Source: Trueperella abortisuis (GTDB taxonomy: Bacteria; Actinomycetota; Actinomycetes; Actinomycetales; Actinomycetaceae). Taken from it: a stretch of 64,000 bases of DNA. Numbering within the stretch: the stretch's first letter is position 1; the number at the start of each line of letters is the position of its first letter. Shown one piece after another: positions 56,221 to 64,000 of the stretch. The position numbers and the translations under genes are program-made. The notes beneath the pieces are model-generated. The model was not told where the DNA came from and made no database searches. It saw nothing but the letters and a program-made list of their open reading frames with translations. Where the stretch lies: the NCBI RefSeq assembly GCF_030811095.1, contig NZ_JAUSQL010000001.1:2294001-2358000 (forward strand), in the 5' to 3' direction.

Positions 56221-57131
56221 TGCCCGCCGACACCACCTGCATCACACTGCCCGGACCCTGGCGTCACGAATACATCCGGGCCAACGGCGCCCAATTCCAC
56301 GCCGCGATAGCCGGCGCCCACACCCCGGACAAGCCGCTCGTCCTGCTCGTCCACGGCTTCCCCCAGTATTGGTGGGCGTGGCGCAACCAGATCGAGCCGC
56401 TGAACGCCGCCGGCTACCACGTCGTGGCCATCGACCAGCGCGGGATCGGCGGGTCCGACAAAACCCCAGGTTCCGAGGACGGGCTCACCCTCGCCTCCGA
56501 CCTGGTGGCGATCGTTCGGGCGCTCGGGGCGCGCAAGGCCGTCGTCGTCGGGCATGGGCGCGGCGGGGCGTTGGCCTGGAGCGCGGTGTCGATGGAGCAG
56601 GATCTTTTCGCCGGGCTCGTCACCGTCTCCTCCCCCCATCCGCGCACGCTTCACCGACTCGGCATGCACGTGACACTGCGGACGTGGCGCCACGTGCTGA
56701 CCTCCGCGCTCACCCCGATCTCCGGGCGCAACCTCGCCCGCGAAACCGTGGTGCGGACGCTGCTGACCGAGTGGTCGGCTCCCGGCAACGACGGGGCCTC
56801 CAGCCAGGCTGAAATTTACACCCAGGCGTTGCAGCTGCCCGGCGCCGCGAAGATCGCCATCAACCAGCTGCGCTGGACGTGGAGCTCGCAGCGCACACCC
56901 ACCGGGCGCACCTACCTGCGGACCTCCGCCAACTCCGTTCACATCCCGGTGCTCGCGATCCGCGGCGAGGCCGACCCGCTCCTACCCGACCGCGCCTGGG
57001 ACAAGGACCTCGAGTTCTCCACCGGGCCCTACCACAAGGCGCGGGTGCGCGGTGCGGGGCATTTCGTGGCTGAGGAACAACCCGAGGCCACCACGCGCCT
57101 GCTGCTCGACTTCCTCGGGAGCCTCAGCTAA
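56220..57131 (+). CDS. epoxide-hydrolase-like alpha/beta-hydrolase lacking the nucleophile
   Basis: A 303-residue alpha/beta-hydrolase resembling EphE. The oxyanion motif 'LLVHGFPQYWWAWR' (HGFPQ) and 'VVAIDQRGIGGSDK' are typical of epoxide hydrolases. The nucleophile elbow should read G-H-D-W-G-G but is 'VVVGHGRGGALAW': the Asp position (~113) is Gly. The acid and His regions ('RGEADPLLPD', 'VRGAGHFVAEEQPE') remain. The protein is therefore predicted to lack epoxide-hydrolase activity, unless another residue serves. It is coupled to the upstream membrane protein gene by a one-base overlap. The role may have become structural or binding. Confidence 0.8.
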   Translation: MPADTTCITLPGPWRHEYIRANGAQFHAAIAGAHTPDKPLVLLVHGFPQYWWAWRNQIEPLNAAGYHVVAIDQRGIGGSDKTPGSEDGLTLASDLVAIVRALGARKAVVVGHGRGGALAWSAVSMEQDLFAGLVTVSSPHPRTLHRLGMHVTLRTWRHVLTSALTPISGRNLARETVVRTLLTEWSAPGNDGASSQAEIYTQALQLPGAAKIAINQLRWTWSSQRTPTGRTYLRTSANSVHIPVLAIRGEADPLLPDRAWDKDLEFSTGPYHKARVRGAGHFVAEEQPEATTRLLLDFLGSLS

Positions 57132-57202
57132 GCCCGGGTGCCCACACGGTTCGGCGTGCTTGTCGGGCACCGTCATGGTTTTTGACGTCATAGCTTTTGC
57201 CG

Positions 57203-57838
57203 TCATGGCTCTCGAGACGGGCACACGTCGACCAAAGCGCACTGCACACACGCGGGGCGGCGCGCGTGGCACACCCGCCGCCCGTGGAAGATGATCCGGT
57301 GGCAGTCCATCGTCCAGTGCTCGCGCGGCATGATCTCCATGAGCTCCCGTTCAGCCTTGACCGGGTCGGTTTGTTCCGTCCATCCCCAGCGCCAGGTCAG
57401 CCGGCCCACATGGGTGTCCACCGTGATCCCCGGCACACCGAAGGCGTTGCCGAGCACGACGTTCGCCGTCTTCCGCCCCACGCCCGGTAACTTGACCAGC
57501 TCCTCCAGGGTTGCGGGCACGACGCCGTCGTGATCCTCAAGCAGCGCCCTACCGAGGCGCGAGAGCGACCTTGCCTTCGCGCGGAAGAAGCCCAGCGGGC
57601 GCACAATCTCCTCAAGCTCGGCCGGGGTGGCGCCGGCGAGGGCCCGCGCGTCGGGGTAGCGAGCGAAAAGAGCGGGGGTGACCTGGTTGACCCGCACGTC
57701 GGTGGTCTGGGCGGACAGGATCGTCGCGACAAGAAGTTCGAATGGGCTGGTGAAGTTCAGTTCGCAGGCGGCGTCGGGGTAGAGGGCGGCGAGGCGCCGC
57801 AGAATCTCCTCCACCTGCTCGGGCGAGCCAGGTTCCAT
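57203..57838 (-). CDS. nth: endonuclease III
   Basis: A 211-residue DNA glycosylase/AP lyase that removes oxidised pyrimidines. The helix-hairpin-helix '[18 protein letters not shown]' contains the catalytic Lys, '[10 protein letters not shown]' the catalytic Asp, and the C-terminal Fe-S loop has Cys spaced C-x6-C-x2-C-x5-C ('[18 protein letters not shown]'). I chose ATG 57838, 6 bases after GGAGG; ATG 57841 and TTG 57844 are too close to that site. The position between the ephE-like gene and crp is the conserved actinobacterial order. Confidence 0.95.
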   Translation of the reverse strand: MEPGSPEQVEEILRRLAALYPDAACELNFTSPFELLVATILSAQTTDVRVNQVTPALFARYPDARALAGATPAELEEIVRPLGFFRAKARSLSRLGRALLEDHDGVVPATLEELVKLPGVGRKTANVVLGNAFGVPGITVDTHVGRLTWRWGWTEQTDPVKAERELMEIMPREHWTMDCHRIIFHGRRVCHARRPACVQCALVDVCPSREP

Positions 57839-58032
57839 CATCAACCTCCGCTTCGGTGTCGTGATCCCACATTATCGCGACAAACCCCCACATACACCGT
57901 GCGAATGGCGCTCAGTCATGGCAAGATGTAGGGTGTATGACCTCGGACACAAGCCCGAACCGCTGCGCGGCCACCGCCGCACATCGGTGCGGTCAATAAG
58001 ATCCCAGTAGACTTAAGTAGAAAGGTAAGCGG

Positions 58033-58710
58033 ATGGAATCGAACATCCTTGCCAGCGTTGAACTCTTCAAGGAGCTTGGCGACGACGAACGCGACTCCCT
58101 CATGGCCCTCATGTCGGAGACGAGCCTCAAGCGCGGAGAGTCGCTCTTCCACGAGGGTGACGCGGGCGATCGGCTCTACGTCATCGTCGAAGGCAAGGTC
58201 AAGCTGTCCCACACCTCCGACGACGGGCGCGAGAACCTCATTGCCATCCTCGGCCCGGGCGAGATCATCGGGGAGCTGTCCCTCTTCGATCTCGGCGCCC
58301 GGTCCTCCACGGTCACGGTGATTGCTCCGTCGAAGTTCCTCTACCTGTCCCACAAGGACATGATGAACTACATCGACGAGCACCCCAAGATGGCCAAGGC
58401 GATGCTCCGCGAGCTCGCCACCCGCCTGCGCAACACCAACGACCAGATGGCTGACCTCGTCTTCTCCGACGTGCCCGGCCGCGTGGCCAAGGCCCTGCTC
58501 GACCTTGCAGAGCGCTTCGGCGAGCGCACCCCCGAGGGCATCTACGTGGCCCACGACCTCACCCAGGAAGAGCTCGCCCACCTCGTGGGCGCCTCGCGCG
58601 AGACTGTCAACAAGTCGCTGGCGGACTTCACCGCCCGCGGGTGGATCCGCCTCGAAGGCCGTGCCGTGCTACTCATCCAGGTAGGTCGTCTCCAGCGCCG
58701 CGCTCACTAG
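58033..58710 (+). CDS. crp: Crp-family global regulator (Crp/GlxR type)
   Basis: A 225-residue cAMP-receptor-like protein. The cNMP-binding barrel shows 'FHEGDAGDRLYVIVEGKVKL' and 'GPGEIIGELSLFDLGARSSTVTV' (the GELSL..G.RSST cAMP pocket motif, with Arg and Ser/Thr for phosphate and base). A long helix and the HTH 'LTQEELAHLVGASRETVNKS' follow, close to mycobacterial CRP. It controls respiration, carbon use and stress genes. AAAGG lies 6 bases upstream. It is divergent from nth, as in Mycobacterium. It is unrelated in detail to the Crp/Fnr protein near 5 kb, which lacks the cAMP pocket motif. Confidence 0.95.
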   Translation: MESNILASVELFKELGDDERDSLMALMSETSLKRGESLFHEGDAGDRLYVIVEGKVKLSHTSDDGRENLIAILGPGEIIGELSLFDLGARSSTVTVIAPSKFLYLSHKDMMNYIDEHPKMAKAMLRELATRLRNTNDQMADLVFSDVPGRVAKALLDLAERFGERTPEGIYVAHDLTQEELAHLVGASRETVNKSLADFTARGWIRLEGRAVLLIQVGRLQRRAH

Positions 58711-58768
58711 CCTCCAGGCGCGGGCGGCACGGATCCGGCATCAAGCTCGTCTGATCCGCGCCGCGTTC

Positions 58769-58820
58769 AACCGCAGGATGCAACGTCTTCTCCTTTCGGC
58801 GTTGCATCCTGCGGTTTATT
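58769..58820 (+). terminator. Rho-independent terminator of crp
   Basis: AACCGCAGGATGCAACG / CGTTGCATCCTGCGGTT give a 17-bp perfect stem with a 14-base loop, followed by TTATTTGT. It ends the crp transcript. The following stretch to 59033 is extremely GC-rich, Gly-coding-like but without a credible gene. Confidence 0.85.
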
Positions 58821-59033
58821 TGTGGGCCGCCCAGGCCGGCCTCGGTGCGGTGGCTGTGCAGTGGTCACGCCCGCCGCTGCGTTTGGGCGGTGCCGGGGCC
58901 GGGCGGGGCGGTGCCGGCTCGGGGCAGGGCTGGGCTGGGTCGGAGCCGGGCGGGGCCTGGTCAGGGCGGGTCGGAGGCGGGGGCGGGGGCGGACAGCCTT
59001 GCCGGGGCTCGCGCTCCTCATTACGCTTGAGTT

Positions 59034-59189
59034 ATGACTACTTGGGAATACGTCACTGTGCCTCTCCTAGCGCACAACACGAAGCAGATCCTCGACACCT
59101 GGGGCAAGGACGGCTACGAGCTTGTCACTGTCATCCCCGGGCCGAACGGCACGAACCCCGTGGCCTACATGAAGAGGCCGGTCGAATGA
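59034..59189 (+). CDS. DUF4177 small protein
   Basis: A 51-residue protein: 'TTWEYVTVPLLAHNTKQILD', 'WGKDGYELVTVIPG' and 'NPVAYMKRP'. W-E-Y/V at the start and G-x-x-G-(Y/W)-E-L-V are the DUF4177 signature, seen also in Rv3678A. Its stop overlaps the RidA start by 4 bases (ATGA). It is too short for many gene finders. Function is unknown, but linkage to RidA is conserved in actinobacteria. Confidence 0.85.
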   Translation: MTTWEYVTVPLLAHNTKQILDTWGKDGYELVTVIPGPNGTNPVAYMKRPVE

Positions 59190-59641
59190 CCATCTCACAG
59201 GCATTGGCCGAGCTCGGACTAGAGCTTCCCGACGTCGCCGCTCCGGTCGCGGCCTACATCCCGGCACAGCGCATTGGCGACGAGGTGCGCACCTCCGGCC
59301 AGTTGCCCTTCGTGGACGGGAAGCTGGTCACGGGAAAGGTCGGCCAGGCGATCTCGCCCGAGCAGGCCTATGATCTGGCGGCGCGATGCGCCCTCAACGC
59401 CCTCGCAGCGGCGGCATCCGTGGTGGGCGGGGTGGATAACCTCGCGGCGGTGTCGCACGTGACCGGATTCGTGGCCTCCGACCCGGAGTTCTTCGGCCAG
59501 CCGGGCGTCGTCAACGGCGCCTCCGAGCTACTCGGCAAGGTCTTCGGCGACGACGGCGCACACACCCGTTCTGCGGTTGGGGTGGCGGTGCTGCCGCTCG
59601 ACGCACCCGTCGAAGTGGAAGTCACCTTCATCGCGAAGTAG
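59186..59641 (+). CDS. RidA-family protein
   Basis: A 151-residue YjgF/RidA-fold protein. 'YIPAQRIGDEVRTSGQLPFV' and 'GKVGQAISPEQAYDLAARCALNALAA' match the family core, and 'ARSAVGVAVLPLDAPVEVEV' the final strands (here 'THTRSAVGVAVLPLD', with the Arg that binds the imine carboxylate). RidA hydrolyses reactive 2-aminoacrylate; this subgroup (Rv3678c-like) may differ. It is coupled to DUF4177 by a 4-base overlap. In mycobacteria the next genes are a Get3-like ATPase pair; here they are missing, and an IS-terminus-like element follows. Confidence 0.9.
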   Translation: MTISQALAELGLELPDVAAPVAAYIPAQRIGDEVRTSGQLPFVDGKLVTGKVGQAISPEQAYDLAARCALNALAAAASVVGGVDNLAAVSHVTGFVASDPEFFGQPGVVNGASELLGKVFGDDGAHTRSAVGVAVLPLDAPVEVEVTFIAK

Positions 59642-59659
59642 AGCGGTTCGTCGCCGGGC

Positions 59660-59768
59660 ACCCGACACAACTCAGGAATCTGGGGCCACCGGGCCCGTAT
59701 AGCGACCGGCAGCCGGCATACTCAAGTGAAGTGTCGGCAGGCAGGCCAAATCCTCACGTGAAGTGTCG
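59660..59768 (-). mobile_element. IS-terminus-like element, copy B
   Basis: This is the reverse-complement partner of 4751-4860, ~80% identical by eye. It holds the same two GACACTTCAC-type motifs 32 bases apart and the same tail. No transposase is beside it; the following 59769-59953 contains only short open frames. It occupies the spot where a Get3-like gene pair is found in mycobacteria. Confidence 0.5.
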
Positions 59769-59953
59769 AGGCACGCCCGGCCCGGCCTATACCTTCCGTG
59801 CAAACACCGCCACAGCGGCCGTGCTCGCTCACGAGTGCGGCGAGGGAATCATGTACAAGCCCGACCGCACGGGCATCATCACCGCTCAGCCAGACCGGCA
59901 TCAGCGGTAAGACACCCGCATCACGCGTTCACAGCCGCACCGGGAAGTTGCAG

Positions 59954-60292
59954 CTAGCGCGCTGCCGGGCGGCGTGAGAGGCGCGGAATGCGACCGGCGC
60001 GTAGCTCGACCGCGACGGCGTCGTTGGATTCGGTCAGGTAGTCCCACCAGTCGGTGATGTGGGGGAAGCGCCGGACGAGGGCGCGACGCTCCCGCTCGGT
60101 CATCCCGCCCCAAACACCGAAGGACATCTGCGAGTCGAGTGCGTCCGCAAGGCACTCGATACGAACTGGGCAGGAGAAGCACATCTGGCGGGCATCGGCC
60201 TGCGCAGAACCTCTCACAAAGAGCGAATCTGGATCAGTGTTAGCACAGATAGCGCGCACCGCCCACGTCTGATCCTCATATACCTGCGTCAT
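59954..60292 (-). CDS. whiB4: WhiB-family iron-sulfur regulator, WhiB4 type by position
   Basis: A 112-residue WhiB protein. Four cysteines (16, 38, 41, 47) bind a [4Fe-4S] cluster ('CFSCPVRIEC' holds three). 'GVWGGMTERERR' (~59-70) is the conserved turn, and the basic C-terminus binds DNA. WhiB proteins respond to O2, NO or redox change with sigma factor partners. The position divergent from ponA2 and after the RidA locus matches Rv3681c (WhiB4). AAGGGATAGG lies before the ATG. The orthology is by synteny; sequence alone only says WhiB. Confidence 0.9.
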   Translation of the reverse strand: MTQVYEDQTWAVRAICANTDPDSLFVRGSAQADARQMCFSCPVRIECLADALDSQMSFGVWGGMTERERRALVRRFPHITDWWDYLTESNDAVAVELRAGRIPRLSRRPAAR

Positions 60293-60514
60293 TTACCTAT
60301 CCCTTCACCGAAAGCGCCCTTGCTCCCGAACTTGGCGTGACTGCAGTCACTTACCAACATGCTACCCAACCGCACCGACAAAATCACATCCAGGTTTTCC
60401 ACAGGCAGCGGCCACCGGGTTCACGATCACACCATTGCAACAATCACGCACTATCCACCCCGAGCATGGCCGATGTCACGCACTTTTGTCGGTGCCAACC
60501 ACTATTGTTGAAAC

Positions 60515-62950
60515 ATGCGTAGTTCTGGCCGAAAGATGACCATCCGACAGATCATCGTCGCCCTGCTCAGCTTCTTCTTGCTGACTGGAGTTGGCGGTGG
60601 GATCCTTGCCGCCGCGGCGTTGCCCATGGCGGCCAGCGCCGGCACGGTTGCCAACGCGGGCACCCGGGTCTTTGATGATCTGCCCACAGATATTGACTTC
60701 ACCAAGCCCTCCCAGCAGTCCGTCATCCTCGCGGCAGACGGCTCACATCTGGCCACGTTCTACGCGGAAAACCGGATCGTCGTCGCCTCGGATCAGATTT
60801 CGCCGCTCATCAAGCAGGCCGCCGTCGCGATCGAGGACGAGCGTTTCTACACCCACAACGGCATCGACGCCCAGGGCCTGATCGGCGCGGCGTTCAACAA
60901 TTTCACCGGCGGGCGCCTCGCCGGCGGCTCCACGATCACGCAGCAGTACGTGAAGAACGCCGTCATCGAGCAGGGCCGCATCCTGGGGGACTCCGCGCTC
61001 ATCGCGTCGGCTACAGAACGCACCATCTCCCGCAAGCTCTCCGAAGCGCGCTACGCCATCGCGGTCGAAAACAAGCTATCGAAGGACGAGATCCTCACCG
61101 GCTACCTCAACCTCGCCCAGTTCGGCCCGTCCCAGTGGGGCGTGGAGGCGGCCTCGCGCTACTTCTTCGGTGTCTCCGCCAAGGACGTGACGCTGCCGCA
61201 GGCCGCCATGATCGCGGGCATCACACAGGCGCCGGGCAAGTGGAACCCGATCACTAACCCGGAGGAGGCGAAGAAGCGCCGCGACGTCGTGCTCGGGCAG
61301 ATGTACAAGCTGGATATGATCACGCGTGACGAGTTCGAGCAGGCGGTGGCCGTGCCGATTGAGGACATGCTCCACGTGACCTCCGCCCCGAACGGCTGCG
61401 CGGAGGCCGGGATTTCGGCCTACTTCTGCGAGTACGTGGTCAAGGACGCGCTCAACGATCCCGCGCTTGGCGACACGCGCGAGGAGCGCATCGCGGCCCT
61501 CTACCGCGGCGGCATCGTCATCCATACCACGATCGAACCGGCCGAGCAGCAGGCGGCTTACGACGCCGTCGTAGCCTCCGTTCCGGTCGACGACGAATCC
61601 TCCATCAACATGGCCCTGTCGTCCGTGGAGCCCGGCACCGGGCACATCCGCGCCATGGTGCAGAACACGAACTACGGCAACCCCACCTCCGAGGCGCCGA
61701 CAGACATGACCCTCAACCTCAACGCGGGCATGAACATGGGCGGAGGCTCCGGATTCCAGGCCGGATCAACGTTCAAGATCTTCACCCTCATGGAGTGGCT
61801 GAAGGAGGGGCACGGCACGCTCGAGCAGGTCAACGGCACGCCGGTGAAGTTCTCCCCCGACTCGTGGAAGATCAGCTGCGCACCGGGAGCGCGGCCCGGC
61901 GAAGCGTGGGGGCCCGGCACGCTCGAAGGCATCGGTACCGGCATGATGACGGTGCTGGCGGCCACCAAGCAGTCCGTCAACCCGGCCTACGGCCAGATGG
62001 CCAACCGGCTCGACCTGTGCAACATCATGGACATGGCAACCAACCTCGGCGTGGAACGCGGCCGCGTGGCGATGGACGGCGACGCCGAGACAGCCCAGAT
62101 CGCAAACCTTGGCCTGACTTACAAGATGGGCGAGCCACTCCCGCTCATGCCGAACCCCGCGGCGATCATCGGTACGAACCCGGTCACGCCACTCTCGATG
62201 GCCGTGGCGATGTCCACCCTCGCCGCGGACGGCAACCGTTGCGAGCCGCAGTCCTACACGAAGATCGAGGACTCGGACGGCAACGTGCTCTCCGAACGGA
62301 AGCCCGAATGCCGGCAGGTGATCGACGCCGAGCTCGCACACCGAACCACGGCAACGCTGGCGGAGGTCGTCAAGACCGGCGCCACGGGTGAGCGCGCCCA
62401 GCTTGCGGGCGGGCGGCCCGCCGCCGGCAAGACCGGTACCGCGAACGACGACAACCACGCCTGGTTCGTCGGCTACACCCCGCAGTTGGCCACCGCCGTG
62501 TGGCAGGGCCACCATGAGGGCTACGTGTCGATGTTCAACTCGGTCATCAAAGGGGTCTACCACCGTGAAGTGTTCGGTGGCCTCTACCCGGCGATGACGT
62601 TCAAGACCTTCATGGACAGCGCACTGGCGGACGAACCGGTCAAGCAGTTCACGCGCTCGAGCACCGATCCGACCACGATCCGCGCACCCCGTGCCCACGC
62701 CAAGGAGCCGGGGGACGCGGAGGAGACGCCGGCTTCTCACGACGACGCCCAGGGCGCGCCCGCACCGTCGCTCGTTGGGATGTCGCAGGAGGACGCGCAG
62801 TCGGCGGCGCTGGCGGCTGGCTACGGGTACGTCACACGAACCGAGTCCTCCAGCCAGCCCGCAGGAACCGTGCTTCGCCAGATTCCCGGCCCCGGGCAAG
62901 ATGCGGCGCCGGGCACCAGGATAGAGATCTGGATTTCGACAGGTAACTGA
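60515..62950 (+). CDS. ponA2: bifunctional penicillin-binding protein with PASTA domain (PonA2-like)
   Basis: An 811-residue class A PBP. A short cytoplasmic start and one membrane helix (~12-36) precede the glycosyltransferase domain (GT51) with 'IEDERFYTHNGID' (catalytic Glu) and 'GGSTITQQYVKN'. The transpeptidase domain has the active Ser in 'FQAGSTFKIFT' (S-x-x-K) and 'AAGKTGTAND' (KTG). The C-terminus carries one PASTA domain ('PSLVGMSQEDAQSAALAAGY'), as in PonA2. It polymerises and cross-links peptidoglycan. The ATG at 60515 lacks a clear ribosome site, so the mRNA may be leaderless or start at ATG 60536. It diverges from whiB4 and leads to the metallophosphoesterase. Confidence 0.95.
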   Translation: MRSSGRKMTIRQIIVALLSFFLLTGVGGGILAAAALPMAASAGTVANAGTRVFDDLPTDIDFTKPSQQSVILAADGSHLATFYAENRIVVASDQISPLIKQAAVAIEDERFYTHNGIDAQGLIGAAFNNFTGGRLAGGSTITQQYVKNAVIEQGRILGDSALIASATERTISRKLSEARYAIAVENKLSKDEILTGYLNLAQFGPSQWGVEAASRYFFGVSAKDVTLPQAAMIAGITQAPGKWNPITNPEEAKKRRDVVLGQMYKLDMITRDEFEQAVAVPIEDMLHVTSAPNGCAEAGISAYFCEYVVKDALNDPALGDTREERIAALYRGGIVIHTTIEPAEQQAAYDAVVASVPVDDESSINMALSSVEPGTGHIRAMVQNTNYGNPTSEAPTDMTLNLNAGMNMGGGSGFQAGSTFKIFTLMEWLKEGHGTLEQVNGTPVKFSPDSWKISCAPGARPGEAWGPGTLEGIGTGMMTVLAATKQSVNPAYGQMANRLDLCNIMDMATNLGVERGRVAMDGDAETAQIANLGLTYKMGEPLPLMPNPAAIIGTNPVTPLSMAVAMSTLAADGNRCEPQSYTKIEDSDGNVLSERKPECRQVIDAELAHRTTATLAEVVKTGATGERAQLAGGRPAAGKTGTANDDNHAWFVGYTPQLATAVWQGHHEGYVSMFNSVIKGVYHREVFGGLYPAMTFKTFMDSALADEPVKQFTRSSTDPTTIRAPRAHAKEPGDAEETPASHDDAQGAPAPSLVGMSQEDAQSAALAAGYGYVTRTESSSQPAGTVLRQIPGPGQDAAPGTRIEIWISTGN

Positions 62951-63039
62951 CGTATTCCCGTGGGATCTGGCCCCGGCGGGCGGCCCTCCGGACAGATGAT
63001 GGCGGGCCGCCCGCCGAGCCCACCCGATCAGGAGGCATC

Positions 63040-64000
63040 ATGCGAACTTCTCATGCCGTGCTGGCGGCTGGTGGCGGGTTTCTCGCGGCCGGTCTAGCGG
63101 CCGGCGCCTATGGCCTTGTGCATTCGCACAGCTACGTGCTTCGGCGCCGTTCGTTGCTGATCCCGGGCGGGGCAAGCCCGCTCCGGATCCTTCACATCTC
63201 TGACGCTCACACCCTTGCCCGGCACACGAAGCGCCTGCGCTTCATCCGCGACCTCGCCGACACGGCGCCGGACCTGGTGGTGCTCACGGGCGACATGATC
63301 GCCGAGCCCGACGCGGTTGCCCCGGTCCTCGACGCTCTCGACCCTCTGCTGGACGTGCCCGGCGTGTTCGTTTTCGGCTCCAACGACTACGTTGCCCCCG
63401 TCTTCAAGAATCCGTTCGGCTACCTGCGCGGGCCCTCGAACCGTGGGGGCAAGGCGCGCCGGCCGGATCACCGGCCGCTGCCGTGGCGAGCATTGCGTGC
63501 GGAATTCACGACGCGCGGGTGGGTGAACCTGACCAACACGCGGGCCGAGCTGTCCGTCGCCGGTTGGGACCTGGAGTTCGTTGGCGTCGATGACCCCCAC
63601 ATGCACCTCGATCGATTCCCGGCACCGGCTGAGGCGTCGGCTGAGGTCGCGGTTTCAGGGTCGGCTAAGGCCGGCAGCGCCAGCGAGAGCACCCGGGCTA
63701 GCCGACCTGACGGGCCGGCCGGAAAGCCGGGCGGCGTCGGGAAGTCTGTCGACGGCGTCGTTGGCAAGGGAAAGCCGAGGATGCGGATCGGCGTGGCGCA
63801 CGCCCCCTACCAGCGGGTGCTCAACCGGATGGTCGCCGACGGTTGCTCCCTCATTTTCGCCGGGCATACGCACGGTGGTCAGGTGTGCCTGCCGCCGCAT
63901 CGGGCGCTTGTGTCGAACTGCGACCTTGATCCGTCGTTGGCGTCGGGCTTGTTCGACTGGCCTCGCTTCGCGGATTCCGAGCCTCCGATCAAGGGGGACG
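63040..64000 (+). CDS. membrane-anchored metallophosphoesterase, partial at right edge
   Basis: The frame is open for 320 codons to the window edge. An N-terminal helix (~6-24) anchors the protein. Metal-site motifs are 'ILHISDAH' (D-x-H), 'VVLTGDMI' (GD), 'FGSNDY' (GxND), 'VAHAPYQ' (H) and 'IFAGHTHGGQV' (GHTHGGQ), as in calcineurin-like phosphoesterases; this group follows ponA2 in actinobacteria (Rv3683). A ~55-residue Ala/Ser/Gly/Lys insertion lies between the GSND and HAPY motifs and looks disordered. AGGAGG precedes ATG 63040 by 4 bases. The substrate is unknown. Confidence 0.9.
   Translation, partial: MRTSHAVLAAGGGFLAAGLAAGAYGLVHSHSYVLRRRSLLIPGGASPLRILHISDAHTLARHTKRLRFIRDLADTAPDLVVLTGDMIAEPDAVAPVLDALDPLLDVPGVFVFGSNDYVAPVFKNPFGYLRGPSNRGGKARRPDHRPLPWRALRAEFTTRGWVNLTNTRAELSVAGWDLEFVGVDDPHMHLDRFPAPAEASAEVAVSGSAKAGSASESTRASRPDGPAGKPGGVGKSVDGVVGKGKPRMRIGVAHAPYQRVLNRMVADGCSLIFAGHTHGGQVCLPPHRALVSNCDLDPSLASGLFDWPRFADSEPPIKGD

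Noticed and set aside
57930..57960. Crp autoregulatory site upstream of crp
   Set aside because: GTGT...ACAC near 57935-57952 fits the TGTGA-N6-TCACA consensus too poorly to call.
59763..59957. Small open frames after copy B of the repeat element
   Set aside because: Several frames are open on both strands, none with a ribosome site or recognisable domain. One could be a transposase fragment, but I could not support it.

Overview
The window is chromosomal DNA from a high-GC Gram-positive bacterium (Actinomycetota). The evidence is the set of lineage-typical genes in their usual order: whiB4 divergent from a PASTA-type ponA2, crp, nth, a Tad locus with a CpaE/Ssd-like ATPase, a DUF1998-type helicase, topA, carD-ispD-ispF, cysS-rlmB and senX3-regX3-phoU-gpmA. 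Gene content fits the Actinomycetaceae (Trueperella/Arcanobacterium/Actinomyces relatives), but that placement is inference. The core DNA is GC-rich. Several blocks (about 1-3.2 kb, 10-12.2 kb, 27-28.9 kb, 37-38.7 kb) look visibly less GC-rich and hold accessory genes.

Layout. 0-3.8 kb: an AlbA_2-type ATP-binding protein diverges from a KAP P-loop NTPase whose stop codon directly abuts a 5'-truncated ung gene; this looks like an insertion scar. 3.9-4.6 kb: a secreted four-cysteine protein with a small membrane-protein partner. 4.8-8 kb: a Crp/Fnr regulator divergent from an HMA metallochaperone and a P1B-type ATPase with an unusual CPG motif. 8.3-9.7 kb: an RclA-like flavoprotein disulfide reductase, followed by an IS3 relic. 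10-12.2 kb: a secreted NlpC/P60-like protein plus lipoprotein operon. 12.5-25 kb: a mix of housekeeping and poorly characterised genes ending in the rlmB-cysS pair. 25-29 kb: an MFS transporter and an AbiL-like (RloA/RloB) defence pair placed between cysS and ispF. 29-36.8 kb: aldose epimerase, ispF-ispD-carD, regX3-senX3, phoU, gpmA and a PaiB-like protein. 37-38.8 kb: a decayed zeta toxin-antitoxin pair and orphan genes next to tRNA-Thr(CGT). 39-46.8 kb: a TAP-like lipoprotein hydrolase, holB-tmk, topA and a methyltransferase. 47-57 kb: a DUF2975/XRE pair, the helicase and a Tad pilus locus. 57-64 kb: nth, crp, DUF4177-RidA, whiB4/ponA2 and a metallophosphoesterase running off the right edge.

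How they work together. The core blocks cover replication and topology (holB, tmk, topA), isoprenoid and tRNA/rRNA functions (ispD/F, cysS, rlmB), phosphate sensing (SenX3-RegX3-PhoU), redox and stress control (Crp, WhiB4, RclA) and envelope synthesis (PonA2). The accessory blocks are mostly defence-like or mobile: KAP, AlbA_2, RloAB, zeta and IS relics. Two diverged ~110-bp copies of an IS-terminus-like element lie 55 kb apart in inverted orientation (4751-4860 and 59660-59768). Short tandem repeats of 18-30 bp recur in intergenic and 3'-coding DNA. No CRISPR array was seen, and only one tRNA gene and no rRNA gene.
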